DNA from: CAZQSL01 sp964595945
GTDB taxonomy: Bacteria; UBP15; UBA6099; JAJRTR01
Assembly: GCA_964595945.1 (NCBI GenBank)
Contig: CAZQSL010000151.1
Span: forward strand, 1 to 7,165
Length of the DNA stretch: 7,165 bases
Reading direction: 5' to 3'
Shown here: positions 1 to 6,282 of the stretch, piece after piece
Layout of the letters: every line of letters begins with the position of its first letter
Numbering within the stretch: position 1 is the first letter of the stretch
Translations under genes and position numbers: made by a program
Notes under the pieces: model-generated
The model's database searches: none
The model's input: only the letters and a program-made list of their open reading frames with translations
Told to the model about the DNA's origin: nothing

Positions 1-958
1 CCTGGCCGTTGAAGACCACCGTGGCGCCAAAGGCGCCGACCTTGTCGGCGTCGCGGGCTCTGATGAATCCCTTCATGAGGTCTTTTTCGATGACGACTGC
101 GGTGGGGTTGCCGTGTTTGACGATGGCGACGAGTTCTTTTTCGGGAAATTCGAGGGCGATGTTCATGGCGGTTTCGAGGTCGTTGAGATTGTTGAATGAA
201 AGCATCTGGCCCTTGAGGATGTTGATGTCTTCGAAGCTGAGTCCGGAGAGGCTCGGGTCGCGGAAGAAGGCGGCTTTCTGGTGTGGGTTTTCGCCGTAGC
301 GGAGGTCAGCGGTTTTTTTGTATTTGAGGAATACGGTGTTGGAGAGGAATTCGGATTTTGTGAGGCCGGCGCTCATTTCCTTGAATTTTCGCATATCGAA
401 GTCGGCGAGAAATTCGTAGGCGGAGACGGCGAGCTGTTTGAGCACTTCCCTGGGGACAGAGCCGCTGTTTTCGGCCATTTTGTCCATGAAAAGCTGATAT
501 TGGGAAAATTCGACGAGGACGGCCGTGTGTTCGCAGCTATGCGCGGCGGTGCGTATGAGGAATATTTCGTCGATGCCGGTATTTTCGTCGATTTTGTGGT
601 CTTTCTTAGGGGCGTCGTGGCTGTTGGTGGAGATATGGGTGATGTCGACGGCGACGAGGTCGATGGGGCCGGCTCCGGCGGCGATGAGCTGATCCATCTG
701 GTGTTTGCTTTCGGGGCTTGCGAGGATGGCGGCGTGGAGTACGGGATGGAGGGTGCGGAACTGGCTGCCGAAGATTTCGTTGTTGCCCGCGCCCGTGAAG
801 GAGTTGATGTCACGGGTATGCACGCCGGCTTTTTCGAGCAGCTTGTGCGTGAGGGTCGTGGTGATGATTTCCACACCGTTTTTAGAGAGGAATGTGGCGA
901 GTTCTGTTGCTTTTACCTTGTCGTGGATGCTGAGAAAAGCGCGGGCGATTTTTTTCAT
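1..958 (-). CDS. purH: PurH, AICAR transformylase / IMP cyclohydrolase, 3' end cut by window edge
   Basis: PurH carries out the last two steps of IMP synthesis: formyl transfer from 10-formyl-THF to AICAR, then ring closure. The frame is open from ATG at 958 to base 1, giving 319 residues of a family usually about 510-530 long, so roughly the C-terminal 200 are outside the window. Residues 5-160 match the N-terminal MGS-like cyclohydrolase domain (AFLSIHDK at 7-14, RTLHP at 68-72). Residues 170 onward enter the transformylase domain, with RYGENPHQKAAF at 220-231, the catalytic Lys-His pair in KHGNP at 281-285, and AFG at 309-311. The cyclohydrolase half departs from the family: STGGT is TTTLT (33-37), the Lys before TLHP is Arg68, NLYPF is DITHI (105-109), and AAAKNH is TAAHSC (137-142). 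AAGGG lies 4 bases before the ATG. It is the third gene of the purM operon, 49 bases after the phosphatase gene. The family call is firm; whether the cyclohydrolase half works is open. Confidence 0.93.
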   Translation of the reverse strand, partial: MKKIARAFLSIHDKVKATELATFLSKNGVEIITTTLTHKLLEKAGVHTRDINSFTGAGNNEIFGSQFRTLHPVLHAAILASPESKHQMDQLIAAGAGPIDLVAVDITHISTNSHDAPKKDHKIDENTGIDEIFLIRTAAHSCEHTAVLVEFSQYQLFMDKMAENSGSVPREVLKQLAVSAYEFLADFDMRKFKEMSAGLTKSEFLSNTVFLKYKKTADLRYGENPHQKAAFFRDPSLSGLSFEDINILKGQMLSFNNLNDLETAMNIALEFPEKELVAIVKHGNPTAVVIEKDLMKGFIRARDADKVGAFGATVVFNGQ

Positions 959-1007
959 CTGGCCCTTACCCCCTGTTTTTTCTGAATTCCCCGCTGAAAA
1001 AAAGAAA

Positions 1008-1640
1008 TTACTGGATTGCAGCCACATTGTGAGGATTGGCGGCTGCCGTGTATCGTGCGAGATTATCGAGCCGGTTGCCGTTCATTGCGAATTCGAAGTA
1101 GTCGGCGTTGACCAGCTTCCATTGCCAGACATCCGAGATCGGATGTCCGTCGAGCAGGCATTTGACGAGGCATGACAGCACCTGATGGGTGATGAAAACG
1201 GCCGTGCCGCCGTGTGCGGTCTGGAGCAGCGAGTGGAGCCCCGTGGCTACCCTTGCGGCGACTTCGGCGAGCGATTCTCCGCCGGGAAATTTCACCTTTT
1301 CAGGCGTCGAGTCCCATGCCGCCATGATTTCGCCCTGCCGTGTCGTGCCCTCGCCGGCGCGAAAGCCTTCGAGTTCGCCGTGGTCGATTTCGGTGAGCCA
1401 GTCGAGTGTGACGGGCACGATGCCGCGCGTCTCTGCGAGCGGCCTTATACTTTCGACAGCCCTTGAGAGCGGGCTGCTGTAGATCGAGTCGATTTTTTTG
1501 TTTTCAAATTTCAGTGCTATTTCCGCTGCCTGTTGCCTGCCTGTCTGATTGAGCGGGATGTCGATGCGCCCCTGGCAGCGTTTTTCGAGATTCATGTCGG
1601 TTTCGCCATGTCTGACGAAGTAAATTGTGTCGAAGCTCAT
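1008..1640 (-). CDS. Histidine phosphatase family protein (phosphoglycerate mutase-like)
   Basis: A 210-residue protein of the histidine phosphatase superfamily, which forms a phosphohistidine on the catalytic His to hydrolyse or transfer phosphate. The signature VRHGET is at residues 9-14, with catalytic His11 beside Arg10. The second active-site Arg is in SSPLSRAVES (Arg60), the likely acid/base Glu84 is in LTEIDHGELEG, and the second catalytic His152 is in VFITHQV. The length and the ELEG motif fit the bacterial cofactor-independent branch that includes CobC-type alpha-ribazole phosphatases, GpmB-like and phosphoserine phosphatases; the substrate cannot be read from sequence. The start ATG (1640-1638) overlaps the purM stop in an ATGA arrangement, so translation is probably coupled; AAGG sits 4 bases before it. 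Lying between purM and purH it is co-expressed with purine synthesis, which suggests, but does not prove, a role with a phosphorylated purine or phosphoribosyl compound. There is no signal peptide, so it should be cytoplasmic. Confidence 0.93.
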   Translation of the reverse strand: MSFDTIYFVRHGETDMNLEKRCQGRIDIPLNQTGRQQAAEIALKFENKKIDSIYSSPLSRAVESIRPLAETRGIVPVTLDWLTEIDHGELEGFRAGEGTTRQGEIMAAWDSTPEKVKFPGGESLAEVAARVATGLHSLLQTAHGGTAVFITHQVLSCLVKCLLDGHPISDVWQWKLVNADYFEFAMNGNRLDNLARYTAAANPHNVAAIQ

Positions 1641-2653
1641 TTGACCTTGCCGATGATCACAGGAGCAGCGTCAAGACCGGTGAGTACCGAGATGACTTCG
1701 CTGGCCTTGTCGGGTGCTGTGGCGAAAACCATGCCGATGCCGCAGTTGAATACTCGTCGCATTTCCTCTTCTGCGATGTTGCCTGATTTCTGGATGAAGT
1801 CGAATATTGGGAGGCGCTGCCATGCGGTCCAGTCGATGTCGAGCGAGAGGCCGGCGGGGATGATGCGCATGGTGTTGCCTTCGAGGCCGCCGCCGGTGAT
1901 ATGTGATATGCCTTTTACGAGCCCATCGGGTGCGAGGGCGTTGACTTCGCGGGCGTAGATTTTTGTGGGGGTGAGCAGAGCTTCGCCGAGCGTGGCGCCG
2001 CCGAGTTCGTCGAAGCTGTCATTGACCGAATAGCCCCTGAGGTCGAATAGCGCGCTGCGCACCAGCGAAAAACCGTTGCTGTGGACGCCGCTCGACGGGA
2101 GGCCGATGAGTACGTCGCCAGCAGTGATCGCCGAGCCGTCGATGATGCCTTCGCGCTCGGCTATGCCGACGCAGAAGCCTGCGATATCGTATTCGCCGTC
2201 AGAGTAAAAGCCCGGCATTTCGGCCATTTCGCCGCCGATGAGGGCTGCGCCAGCCTGCCGGCATCCTTCGCCAATGCCTGAGATTACGTCGCGTACCTTT
2301 TCGGGTTCGAGCTGGCCGACTGCTATATAATCGAGGAAAAAGAGCGGGCGCGCGCCCGTGCATATAACATCGTTAGCGCACATCGCCACCGCGTCTATGC
2401 CGACCGTGTCGTGCCTGCCGGTCAGAAAGGCAATCTTGAGCTTGGTGCCGACCCCATCGGTGCCCGATACGAGCACGGGATCGCGGTAGCCCAGCCCTGA
2501 CAGCGAAAACAGCCCGCTGAAGCCGCCAATATCTGACAGTACGTTGGGAGTGAATGTACTTCGGGTGATTTCTTTGATAAGGTCTACTGCGCGTTCGCCG
2601 GCATCGATGTCAACGCCAGCCTGTCTGTATGTAGCGGATTTTGAAGGGTCCAT
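1637..2653 (-). CDS. purM: PurM, phosphoribosylformylglycinamidine cyclo-ligase (AIR synthetase)
   Basis: PurM closes the imidazole ring, turning formylglycinamidine ribonucleotide plus ATP into aminoimidazole ribotide (AIR), the fifth step of de novo purine synthesis. The protein is 338 residues, close to the usual 340-350. Family motifs run in order: DGVGTKLKIA at 66-75 (ATP-binding loop), DAVAMCANDVICTGARPLFF at 87-106, GGEMAEMPGFY at 140-150, GLPSSGVHSNGF at 184-195, HITGGGLEGN at 251-260 and FNCGIGM at 302-308, all well conserved. The ATG at 2653 is the first in-frame start with a Shine-Dalgarno match (AGGA, about 4-5 bases upstream) and sits some 25 bases from the predicted transcription start. 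It is the promoter-proximal gene of the minus-strand operon and overlaps the following phosphatase gene by 4 bases. Nothing is missing or broken. Confidence 0.98.
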   Translation of the reverse strand: MDPSKSATYRQAGVDIDAGERAVDLIKEITRSTFTPNVLSDIGGFSGLFSLSGLGYRDPVLVSGTDGVGTKLKIAFLTGRHDTVGIDAVAMCANDVICTGARPLFFLDYIAVGQLEPEKVRDVISGIGEGCRQAGAALIGGEMAEMPGFYSDGEYDIAGFCVGIAEREGIIDGSAITAGDVLIGLPSSGVHSNGFSLVRSALFDLRGYSVNDSFDELGGATLGEALLTPTKIYAREVNALAPDGLVKGISHITGGGLEGNTMRIIPAGLSLDIDWTAWQRLPIFDFIQKSGNIAEEEMRRVFNCGIGMVFATAPDKASEVISVLTGLDAAPVIIGKVK

Positions 2654-2678
2654 TACATCCTGTCATTATTTTTTTATA

Positions 2679-2714
2679 AGCATGGATTATATCCGATCAG
2701 GCGTGTCTTTTCAA
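2679..2714 (-). promoter_or_regulatory. sigma70-type promoter of the purM operon
   Basis: On the minus strand the -35 box TTGAAA (2714-2709) and a perfect -10 box TATAAT (2691-2686) are separated by 17 bases. Transcription would start near 2679, giving a leader of about 25 bases before purM. The leader is too short for a riboswitch, so any purine control would have to act at the promoter; no clear operator palindrome overlaps it. Confidence 0.8.
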
Positions 2715-2780
2715 CATCGACCTGTTTTTTTATTGAAGAAATCACGTAACTTTATAAAAAACATAAAAAAAGAGGTAATA

Positions 2781-2822
2781 ATGAGAGATATACAGGCATA
2801 TATCATTCTGTATATGGAATAA
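2781..2822 (+). CDS. Possible 13-codon mini-ORF with Shine-Dalgarno site
   Basis: The short frame reads MRDIQAYIILYME and is preceded by AGAGGT at 2771-2776, 4 bases before the ATG, a better ribosome binding site than those of several real genes here. Upstream, a loose promoter-like pair (TTGAAG at 2733-2738, TATAAA at 2753-2758) has only a 14-base spacer, so transcription is doubtful. It could encode a tiny hydrophobic peptide or be chance in AT-rich DNA. No family is recognised. Confidence 0.2.
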   Translation: MRDIQAYIILYME

Positions 2823-2909
2823 TGCACAAAAAGGCTGCGAATAGCCGATTTAACGGCATTGCCAAACCAATGGTGTTCTGTTTCGGAAAGTCCCATCCCC
2901 ATGAGGGCA

Positions 2910-2927
2910 GCCGCAGAGGCCGCAGAG
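2910..2927. repeat. Tandem 9-mer GCCGCAGAG x2
   Basis: Two perfect head-to-tail copies of GCCGCAGAG at 2910-2918 and 2919-2927. The motif resembles the purine-rich CGCAGAG-type extragenic repeats scattered in some bacterial genomes, but two units can arise by slippage and no other copy occurs in the window. Confidence 0.5.
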
Positions 2928-3004
2928 AATGAATGGACTGTAAATAGAAATCGCGGGGTGAAAAGTCAAGAGTGGGGCGGCGTCGCGAAACAAAAGAAAT
3001 TTTT

Positions 3005-3035
3005 TTGCACCAAACCACCTGAATTATGTTATAAT
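3005..3035 (+). promoter_or_regulatory. Extended -10 promoter of the pilus/secretion operon
   Basis: A perfect TATAAT (3030-3035) carries the extended -10 element TG one base upstream (TGtTATAAT, 3027-3035). The best -35 match, TTGCAC (3005-3010), is 19 bases away, longer than ideal, but extended -10 promoters tolerate a weak -35. A T-rich run at about 3000-3006 lies just upstream. Transcription would start near 3042, leaving a leader of about 235 bases before the TTG start at 3277. A second weak -10-like TATAAA at 3146-3151 has no good -35. Confidence 0.65.
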
Positions 3036-3051
3036 GACTTCCCGAAAACCT

Positions 3052-3097
3052 GGGGCAATCGGCGACAAGGCATGCGAAAAATAAAATCTATTGCCCC
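3052..3097 (+). promoter_or_regulatory. Inverted repeat in the long leader of the pilus operon
   Basis: A perfect 8-base inverted repeat, GGGGCAAT (3052-3059) and ATTGCCCC (3090-3097), encloses a 30-base loop and begins about 10 bases after the predicted transcription start. No T-run follows, so it is not a simple terminator. A second small hairpin, CGGG-CGAA-CCCG, lies at 3166-3177. The layout could be a structured 5' UTR or a protein-binding site. It does not match the core sequences of the c-di-GMP riboswitches that I know. Confidence 0.35.
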
Positions 3098-3263
3098 TTG
3101 ATGGAATAAGAGTAAAAAATAATGGTAAATTTATGGAATGTATTGTATAAAAGGTAAGACGTGAACGGGCGAACCCGGGAGCATATTTCCGGTATGATGT
3201 TTGTAAACAGGTCAAGATGGGGAAATAGGGAAGCAGCAAAATCGTTACGGATTGCGACCTACC

Positions 3264-3270
3264 AGGGAGA
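3264..3270 (+). promoter_or_regulatory. Shine-Dalgarno site deciding a TTG start
   Basis: AGGGAGA lies 6 bases before TTG at 3277. No ATG or GTG occurs in frame nearby, and the first conserved residues (LIVGVD) begin only 9 codons in, so the TTG with this strong site is the likely start. Confidence 0.75.
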
Positions 3271-3276
3271 AAGAGC

Positions 3277-4791
3277 TTGGAGTTAGGCAGGGCGAACACT
3301 GAGCTGATCGTAGGCGTTGATATAACGACTGACTATATCCGCGCGGTCGAGATCGAAAAGACCGGCGAACGCTATGGGATTCGCAATGCCGGTATGGTAT
3401 CCACTCCCGAAGGGGCAGTGGAAGACGGCAGAATCATAGACACGAAGGCCGTAGCGGGTCGCCTGCGACAGTTGTTTCGAGAAAGACAGTTTTCGACATC
3501 ACGAGCCGTCACCGCCATACGTGGCAACGGTGTGGTGAGCCGCATCATCACGCTGCCATCCATGCCCCATGAACGGCTCAGGGTGATCGTCGAAAAAGAG
3601 GTCAATCGCTATGTGCTGTTCAATAACCTCGACAAAGTCGTCTCCTACTACCCGCTCGAAGAATATGACGAATTCGAACGTCGCAAAATAGCCATCCTCC
3701 TCGCCGTCGCCCAAAAGAGTGTGGCCCAGCCCGTTTACCAGACCTTCAAAGACGCAAAACTCAGCCTCCAGCTTATCGACTTCAGCACCTTTTCCATCCT
3801 GCGGGAACTGATCAACAGCAAACCCGAAGCCAAAGACAACAACTGTCTCTCACTCATCATCGACCATCACGGCGCCCTGATGAATATCTTCAACAACGGC
3901 ATACTGCACTTCTCGCGACAGATATGCCCCGAAGACTCCACCGTAGACTCGGAAGCATTCACCGAACGCCTCATATCCGAACTCCTCCTCGCCGTCCAGT
4001 ACTACCAGACGGACTTCATGCGCGGCGGACAGATCGAAAAAATCATCGTCACGTCAAGCCTTCTCTCCGGACAGGATATATTTGACTCTATCCGGCAGAA
4101 TATCGAAGACATCCCCGTCGAACTCCACGATCCCATTGCCGCCTACGGCATCGGATCATCGTCGATCCCACCCGAAGTGGCAGACACGATCAATTGCGAA
4201 TACGCGACAGCCATCGGCCTCGCACTCCACGGCCAGGAAATCGAACTGCCTCCTTACCACATCGACTTCATGCCCGTCGAAGTCGCCGAAAGCCGCATCT
4301 TCAACGAACATATCCGCCTCTTCATGATCGCTCTCGCCGTGATCATACTCGTTTACGCCGGCCTCGTCACAAAGGTACGCCTCGACATCAAAGACCTCGC
4401 AAGACAGGAAAAACTGCTCGAAATCTCACAGCAAACCAACAACAACAAACTCAAAAACCTCCAAAACCGTAAATCCCAAGTGCTCGAACGCAACCCGATC
4501 GCCACAAACAGAGCCATCACCGACAACTGGCTCCCACTCTTCGAGCTTGTCAAAAAAGATACCCCACAGAAAGTCCAGCTCAACAGTATGTCGATCGACC
4601 CCGAAACCAGCAAGGTCGAATTCATTGGCATTGCCGACTCCAACCCGTCGATATTCTACTTCGTATCGGCACTCAAAAACTCCGGCCAGTTTTCCAACGT
4701 CGAGCTCGGCCCCCGCAACGTCACCGACGTCTTCGGCGCGCAAATGGTCTCATTCGTCATCTACTCCGATTTCCGGGGACAGAAAGACTGA
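3277..4791 (+). CDS. pilM: PilM-PilN fusion (GspL-like), pilus/T2SS inner-membrane assembly protein
   Basis: A 504-residue protein that joins what are usually two. Residues 9-325 follow the actin-like PilM fold: IVGVDITTDYIRAVEI at 11-26, RIITLPSMP at 89-97, a VIVEKEVNRYVLF region at 103-115, LIIDHHGALMNIFNNG at 193-208, and YATAIGLALHG at 309-319. At 328-334 HIDFMPV replaces the INLLP-type motif by which PilN normally docks on PilM. A membrane segment follows (about 346-365), then a coiled coil (370-405) and a PilN-type ferredoxin-like periplasmic domain (about 412-500). This order is that of GspL of type II secretion. The nucleotide-binding motifs look eroded: DxG-type loops read DITTD and DHHGA, and the usual glycine-rich SGGGA is TSSLLSG (259-265). 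It is the first gene of an operon with PilO- and PilP-like partners; the next start is 17 bases on. Pilus versus secretion role cannot be settled here. Confidence 0.9.
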   Translation: MELGRANTELIVGVDITTDYIRAVEIEKTGERYGIRNAGMVSTPEGAVEDGRIIDTKAVAGRLRQLFRERQFSTSRAVTAIRGNGVVSRIITLPSMPHERLRVIVEKEVNRYVLFNNLDKVVSYYPLEEYDEFERRKIAILLAVAQKSVAQPVYQTFKDAKLSLQLIDFSTFSILRELINSKPEAKDNNCLSLIIDHHGALMNIFNNGILHFSRQICPEDSTVDSEAFTERLISELLLAVQYYQTDFMRGGQIEKIIVTSSLLSGQDIFDSIRQNIEDIPVELHDPIAAYGIGSSSIPPEVADTINCEYATAIGLALHGQEIELPPYHIDFMPVEVAESRIFNEHIRLFMIALAVIILVYAGLVTKVRLDIKDLARQEKLLEISQQTNNNKLKNLQNRKSQVLERNPIATNRAITDNWLPLFELVKKDTPQKVQLNSMSIDPETSKVEFIGIADSNPSIFYFVSALKNSGQFSNVELGPRNVTDVFGAQMVSFVIYSDFRGQKD

Positions 4792-4808
4792 TACAACATA
4801 AGGACATA

Positions 4809-5414
4809 ATGAAAAGAATCGTACACGAATACCTCAAACTCAAACCGGTGCATCAGCGCGTGGCCCGTATCGGCGTGCTCGTGATCGCCACCATCGCAAT
4901 GTATTTCCTCGTGTACTCCCCCATCAAGCAAAATCACGACAAGCTTGCCGAAAATGTCAGAAAAACCACCGCGATAGTAGCCACACAAGATGCCAACCTC
5001 TCATCTGTCAAAGACCCTGGCACAGTACGGGACAAGATAGACCCTGAAACAAAAAACGCACTGAAAACCACAAACAACAAAATCGTCACATCCTCCGAAC
5101 TCGCCGCGCTGATCGACCAGATCAAAGCCGACGCAAAAGAAACCGGTGGCACAAATATCGACTTCGCGGAAGGCCAACCCGGAAAAGACCATATCAAACA
5201 CGGCCCAAGAGACGACGTGTTCGAGGTCAACACCCTTCCACTGTCCTGCAACTTCAACTCCAGCTATGCCGGAGTGTCCAATTTCCTCTTCCAACTCAAA
5301 TCTCTCGGAAATATGATCAGGATCAAAAGCGTCAACCTGAAATCCATCGACAGCTCCAGCGCCGGCATCGCAGTGAAAATCGAAATTGAAATCTTCTACA
5401 CCGAGGAGTCCTGA
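4809..5414 (+). CDS. pilO: PilO/GspM-like inner-membrane assembly protein
   Basis: A 201-residue protein with the PilO layout: a basic cytoplasmic tail (1-20), one membrane helix (about 20-37, IGVLVIATIAMYFLVY), a periplasmic coiled coil just after it (about 40-65), and a C-terminal ferredoxin-like domain. The clearest family stretch is at 143-178: a beta strand LPLSCNF, then SYAGVSNFLFQLKSLGNMIRI and the strand SVNLKS, as in the PilO segment that follows the conserved 'short/long residue then one helix' pattern. PilO pairs with PilN across the periplasm and with PilP to hold the pilus machine together; here the partner is the C-terminal half of the preceding fusion. The ATG has AAGGA 4 bases upstream and lies 17 bases after the previous stop. 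Sequence identity in this family is low, so the assignment rests on layout and neighbours. Confidence 0.85.
   Translation: MKRIVHEYLKLKPVHQRVARIGVLVIATIAMYFLVYSPIKQNHDKLAENVRKTTAIVATQDANLSSVKDPGTVRDKIDPETKNALKTTNNKIVTSSELAALIDQIKADAKETGGTNIDFAEGQPGKDHIKHGPRDDVFEVNTLPLSCNFNSSYAGVSNFLFQLKSLGNMIRIKSVNLKSIDSSSAGIAVKIEIEIFYTEES
5403..5408 (+). promoter_or_regulatory. Shine-Dalgarno site deciding a GTG start
   Basis: GAGGAG lies 10 bases before GTG at 5419. An in-frame TTG at 5386 would overlap pilO by 29 bases and has no such site, so GTG is preferred. Confidence 0.65.
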
Positions 5415-5418
5415 CAGG

Positions 5419-6219
5419 GTGGATCAAAAAAAGAAAAACACAACACGCAGGGGCAGGATCATCATCATAGCGCTGATCGTCCTGATTTCGCTCGCGTATT
5501 TCACCCGTCCCAAGACAAGCGGCGGCGGTCCCACCCTTGACTCCATGAATCCATTCAAACCAAAAACCACATCCACGATCAAAACGGCCAACATGCCGGA
5601 CGCCACCGCTGGTGAAGAACTCAGTCCCGCAGTCAAGGAGAAAATGGCAGCCGGGACAAAGCCATCCGCCACCACATCTCCGGCCCAGACTACCGAAATG
5701 GCACAACAGACAGCCCTCGCCGCGCTTGCAGACTTCGACCTGATCACAAACACCCTTGGCCGTAACGACCCCTTCGCTCCCTTCTACGAATCACCCAAAA
5801 ACGACATAGCCGGAGAAATGGGCGGAGAAGCCCTTCCTCCGATCGACTACACACCGACACTCCCGGTCGCACCACCCCCTCCGGCCATGACACTCTCGGG
5901 CATCACAGTCGCCGGCACATCACGATTTGCCATCATCAATGGCAAAATCATGCGCATAGGTGACAGCATACAGGACTACACCATCAAACAAATCACTGAC
6001 TCCGAAGTCACAGTCGTCGGCCCATTCGGCGAAAAAGTGTCGCTGACCATAAGCAACAAACCCGTCAACGTATCGACCCTTATGATAGTCGGCGACACCA
6101 TCACCAATGTAGCTCCCAAGCCATCATCGCTCACATCGACTCCCTCCGACCCATCGCGCTCAGGCCAGCTCCCGATCCCCGCGCCCGGGCTGATGGACGC
6201 AATCCTCAACAAGAGATAG
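5419..6219 (+). CDS. PilP/GspC-like periplasmic connector protein
   Basis: A 266-residue protein starting at GTG, 4 bases after the pilO stop. A lysine/arginine-rich start (KKKNTTRRGR) is followed by one membrane helix at about 13-28, then a long Pro/Thr/Ser/Ala-rich linker (30-150) and a compact beta domain at about 156-215. That domain shows the PilP / GspC homology-region pattern: LSGI at 159-162, FAIINGKIMRIGDSI at 170-184, YTIKQITDSEVTVVG at 187-201 and a final strand VSLTI. The preceding RNDPFAPF (115-122) matches the RDPF motif that in PilP comes before the beta domain. Family members link the PilN-PilO pair to the outer-membrane secretin. The uncleaved N-terminal helix, rather than a lipobox, is GspC-like and separates it from classical lipoprotein PilP. 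A Pro-rich tail (232-258) ends the protein. No secretin gene follows. Confidence 0.82.
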   Translation: MDQKKKNTTRRGRIIIIALIVLISLAYFTRPKTSGGGPTLDSMNPFKPKTTSTIKTANMPDATAGEELSPAVKEKMAAGTKPSATTSPAQTTEMAQQTALAALADFDLITNTLGRNDPFAPFYESPKNDIAGEMGGEALPPIDYTPTLPVAPPPPAMTLSGITVAGTSRFAIINGKIMRIGDSIQDYTIKQITDSEVTVVGPFGEKVSLTISNKPVNVSTLMIVGDTITNVAPKPSSLTSTPSDPSRSGQLPIPAPGLMDAILNKR

Positions 6220-6233
6220 CACGCATCTGCACC

Positions 6234-6248
6234 GGCGCTTCTTTCGCC
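6234..6248 (+). terminator. Weak hairpin after the pilus operon
   Basis: GGCG (6234-6237) and CGCC (6245-6248) can pair around a 7-base loop, 14 bases after the last stop. The stem is only 4 bases and no T-tract follows, so this is at best a poor terminator; read-through into the tRNA is possible. Confidence 0.2.
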
Positions 6249-6254
6249 CCATTA

Positions 6255-6282
6255 TTGACATGGTGAGCATATCCCCTAAAAT
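6255..6282 (+). promoter_or_regulatory. Promoter of tRNA-Arg
   Basis: A consensus -35 TTGACA (6255-6260), a 16-base spacer and -10 TAAAAT (6277-6282) would start transcription about 20 bases before the tRNA. The -10 context CTAAAATTT is the same as that before tRNA-Ser. Confidence 0.75.

Larger units (their letters stand above)
2715..3004. other. Gene-free stretch between the divergent operons
   Basis: The left part (2715-2830) is AT-rich, the rest mixed. It contains the 13-codon mini-ORF at 2781-2822, a small GGCT/AGCC hairpin near 2832-2845 and a tandem 9-mer at 2910-2927. Minus-strand frames of 63 and 71 codons cross it but lack ribosome binding sites and resemble no known protein. I see no RNA gene. 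Confidence 0.6.

Noticed and set aside
281..985. A 234-codon plus-strand frame and a 167-codon minus-strand frame (373-876) across the purH region
   Set aside because: Both are shadows of the third minus-strand frame, which reads continuously as PurH with family motifs.
2711..2902. 63-codon minus-strand frame with a hydrophobic stretch
   Set aside because: It has no ribosome binding site, it ends inside the purM -35 box, and it resembles nothing known. The hydrophobic part comes from AT-rich DNA.
2803..3018. 71-codon minus-strand frame
   Set aside because: It crosses the tandem repeat and has low-complexity translation without a start signal.
3072..3101. Nine-codon frame MRKIKSIAP inside the leader hairpin
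   Set aside because: The purine-rich AAGG is only one base from the ATG, too close to work, and the peptide is unremarkable.
3036..3276. c-di-GMP riboswitch in the pilus-operon leader
   Set aside because: The location was suggestive, but I find neither of the class I conserved core stretches nor a class II pseudoknot pattern.
2650..3300. Replication origin or terminus at the switch in strand composition
   Set aside because: The switch follows gene orientation, not position. There are no DnaA boxes in clusters, no dif-like site, and the sense strand itself is C-rich on both sides.
5386..5418. Upstream TTG start for the PilP/GspC-like gene
   Set aside because: It would overlap pilO by 29 bases and lacks a ribosome binding site, whereas GTG at 5419 has GAGGAG upstream and gives a normal KKK-rich tail before the membrane helix.
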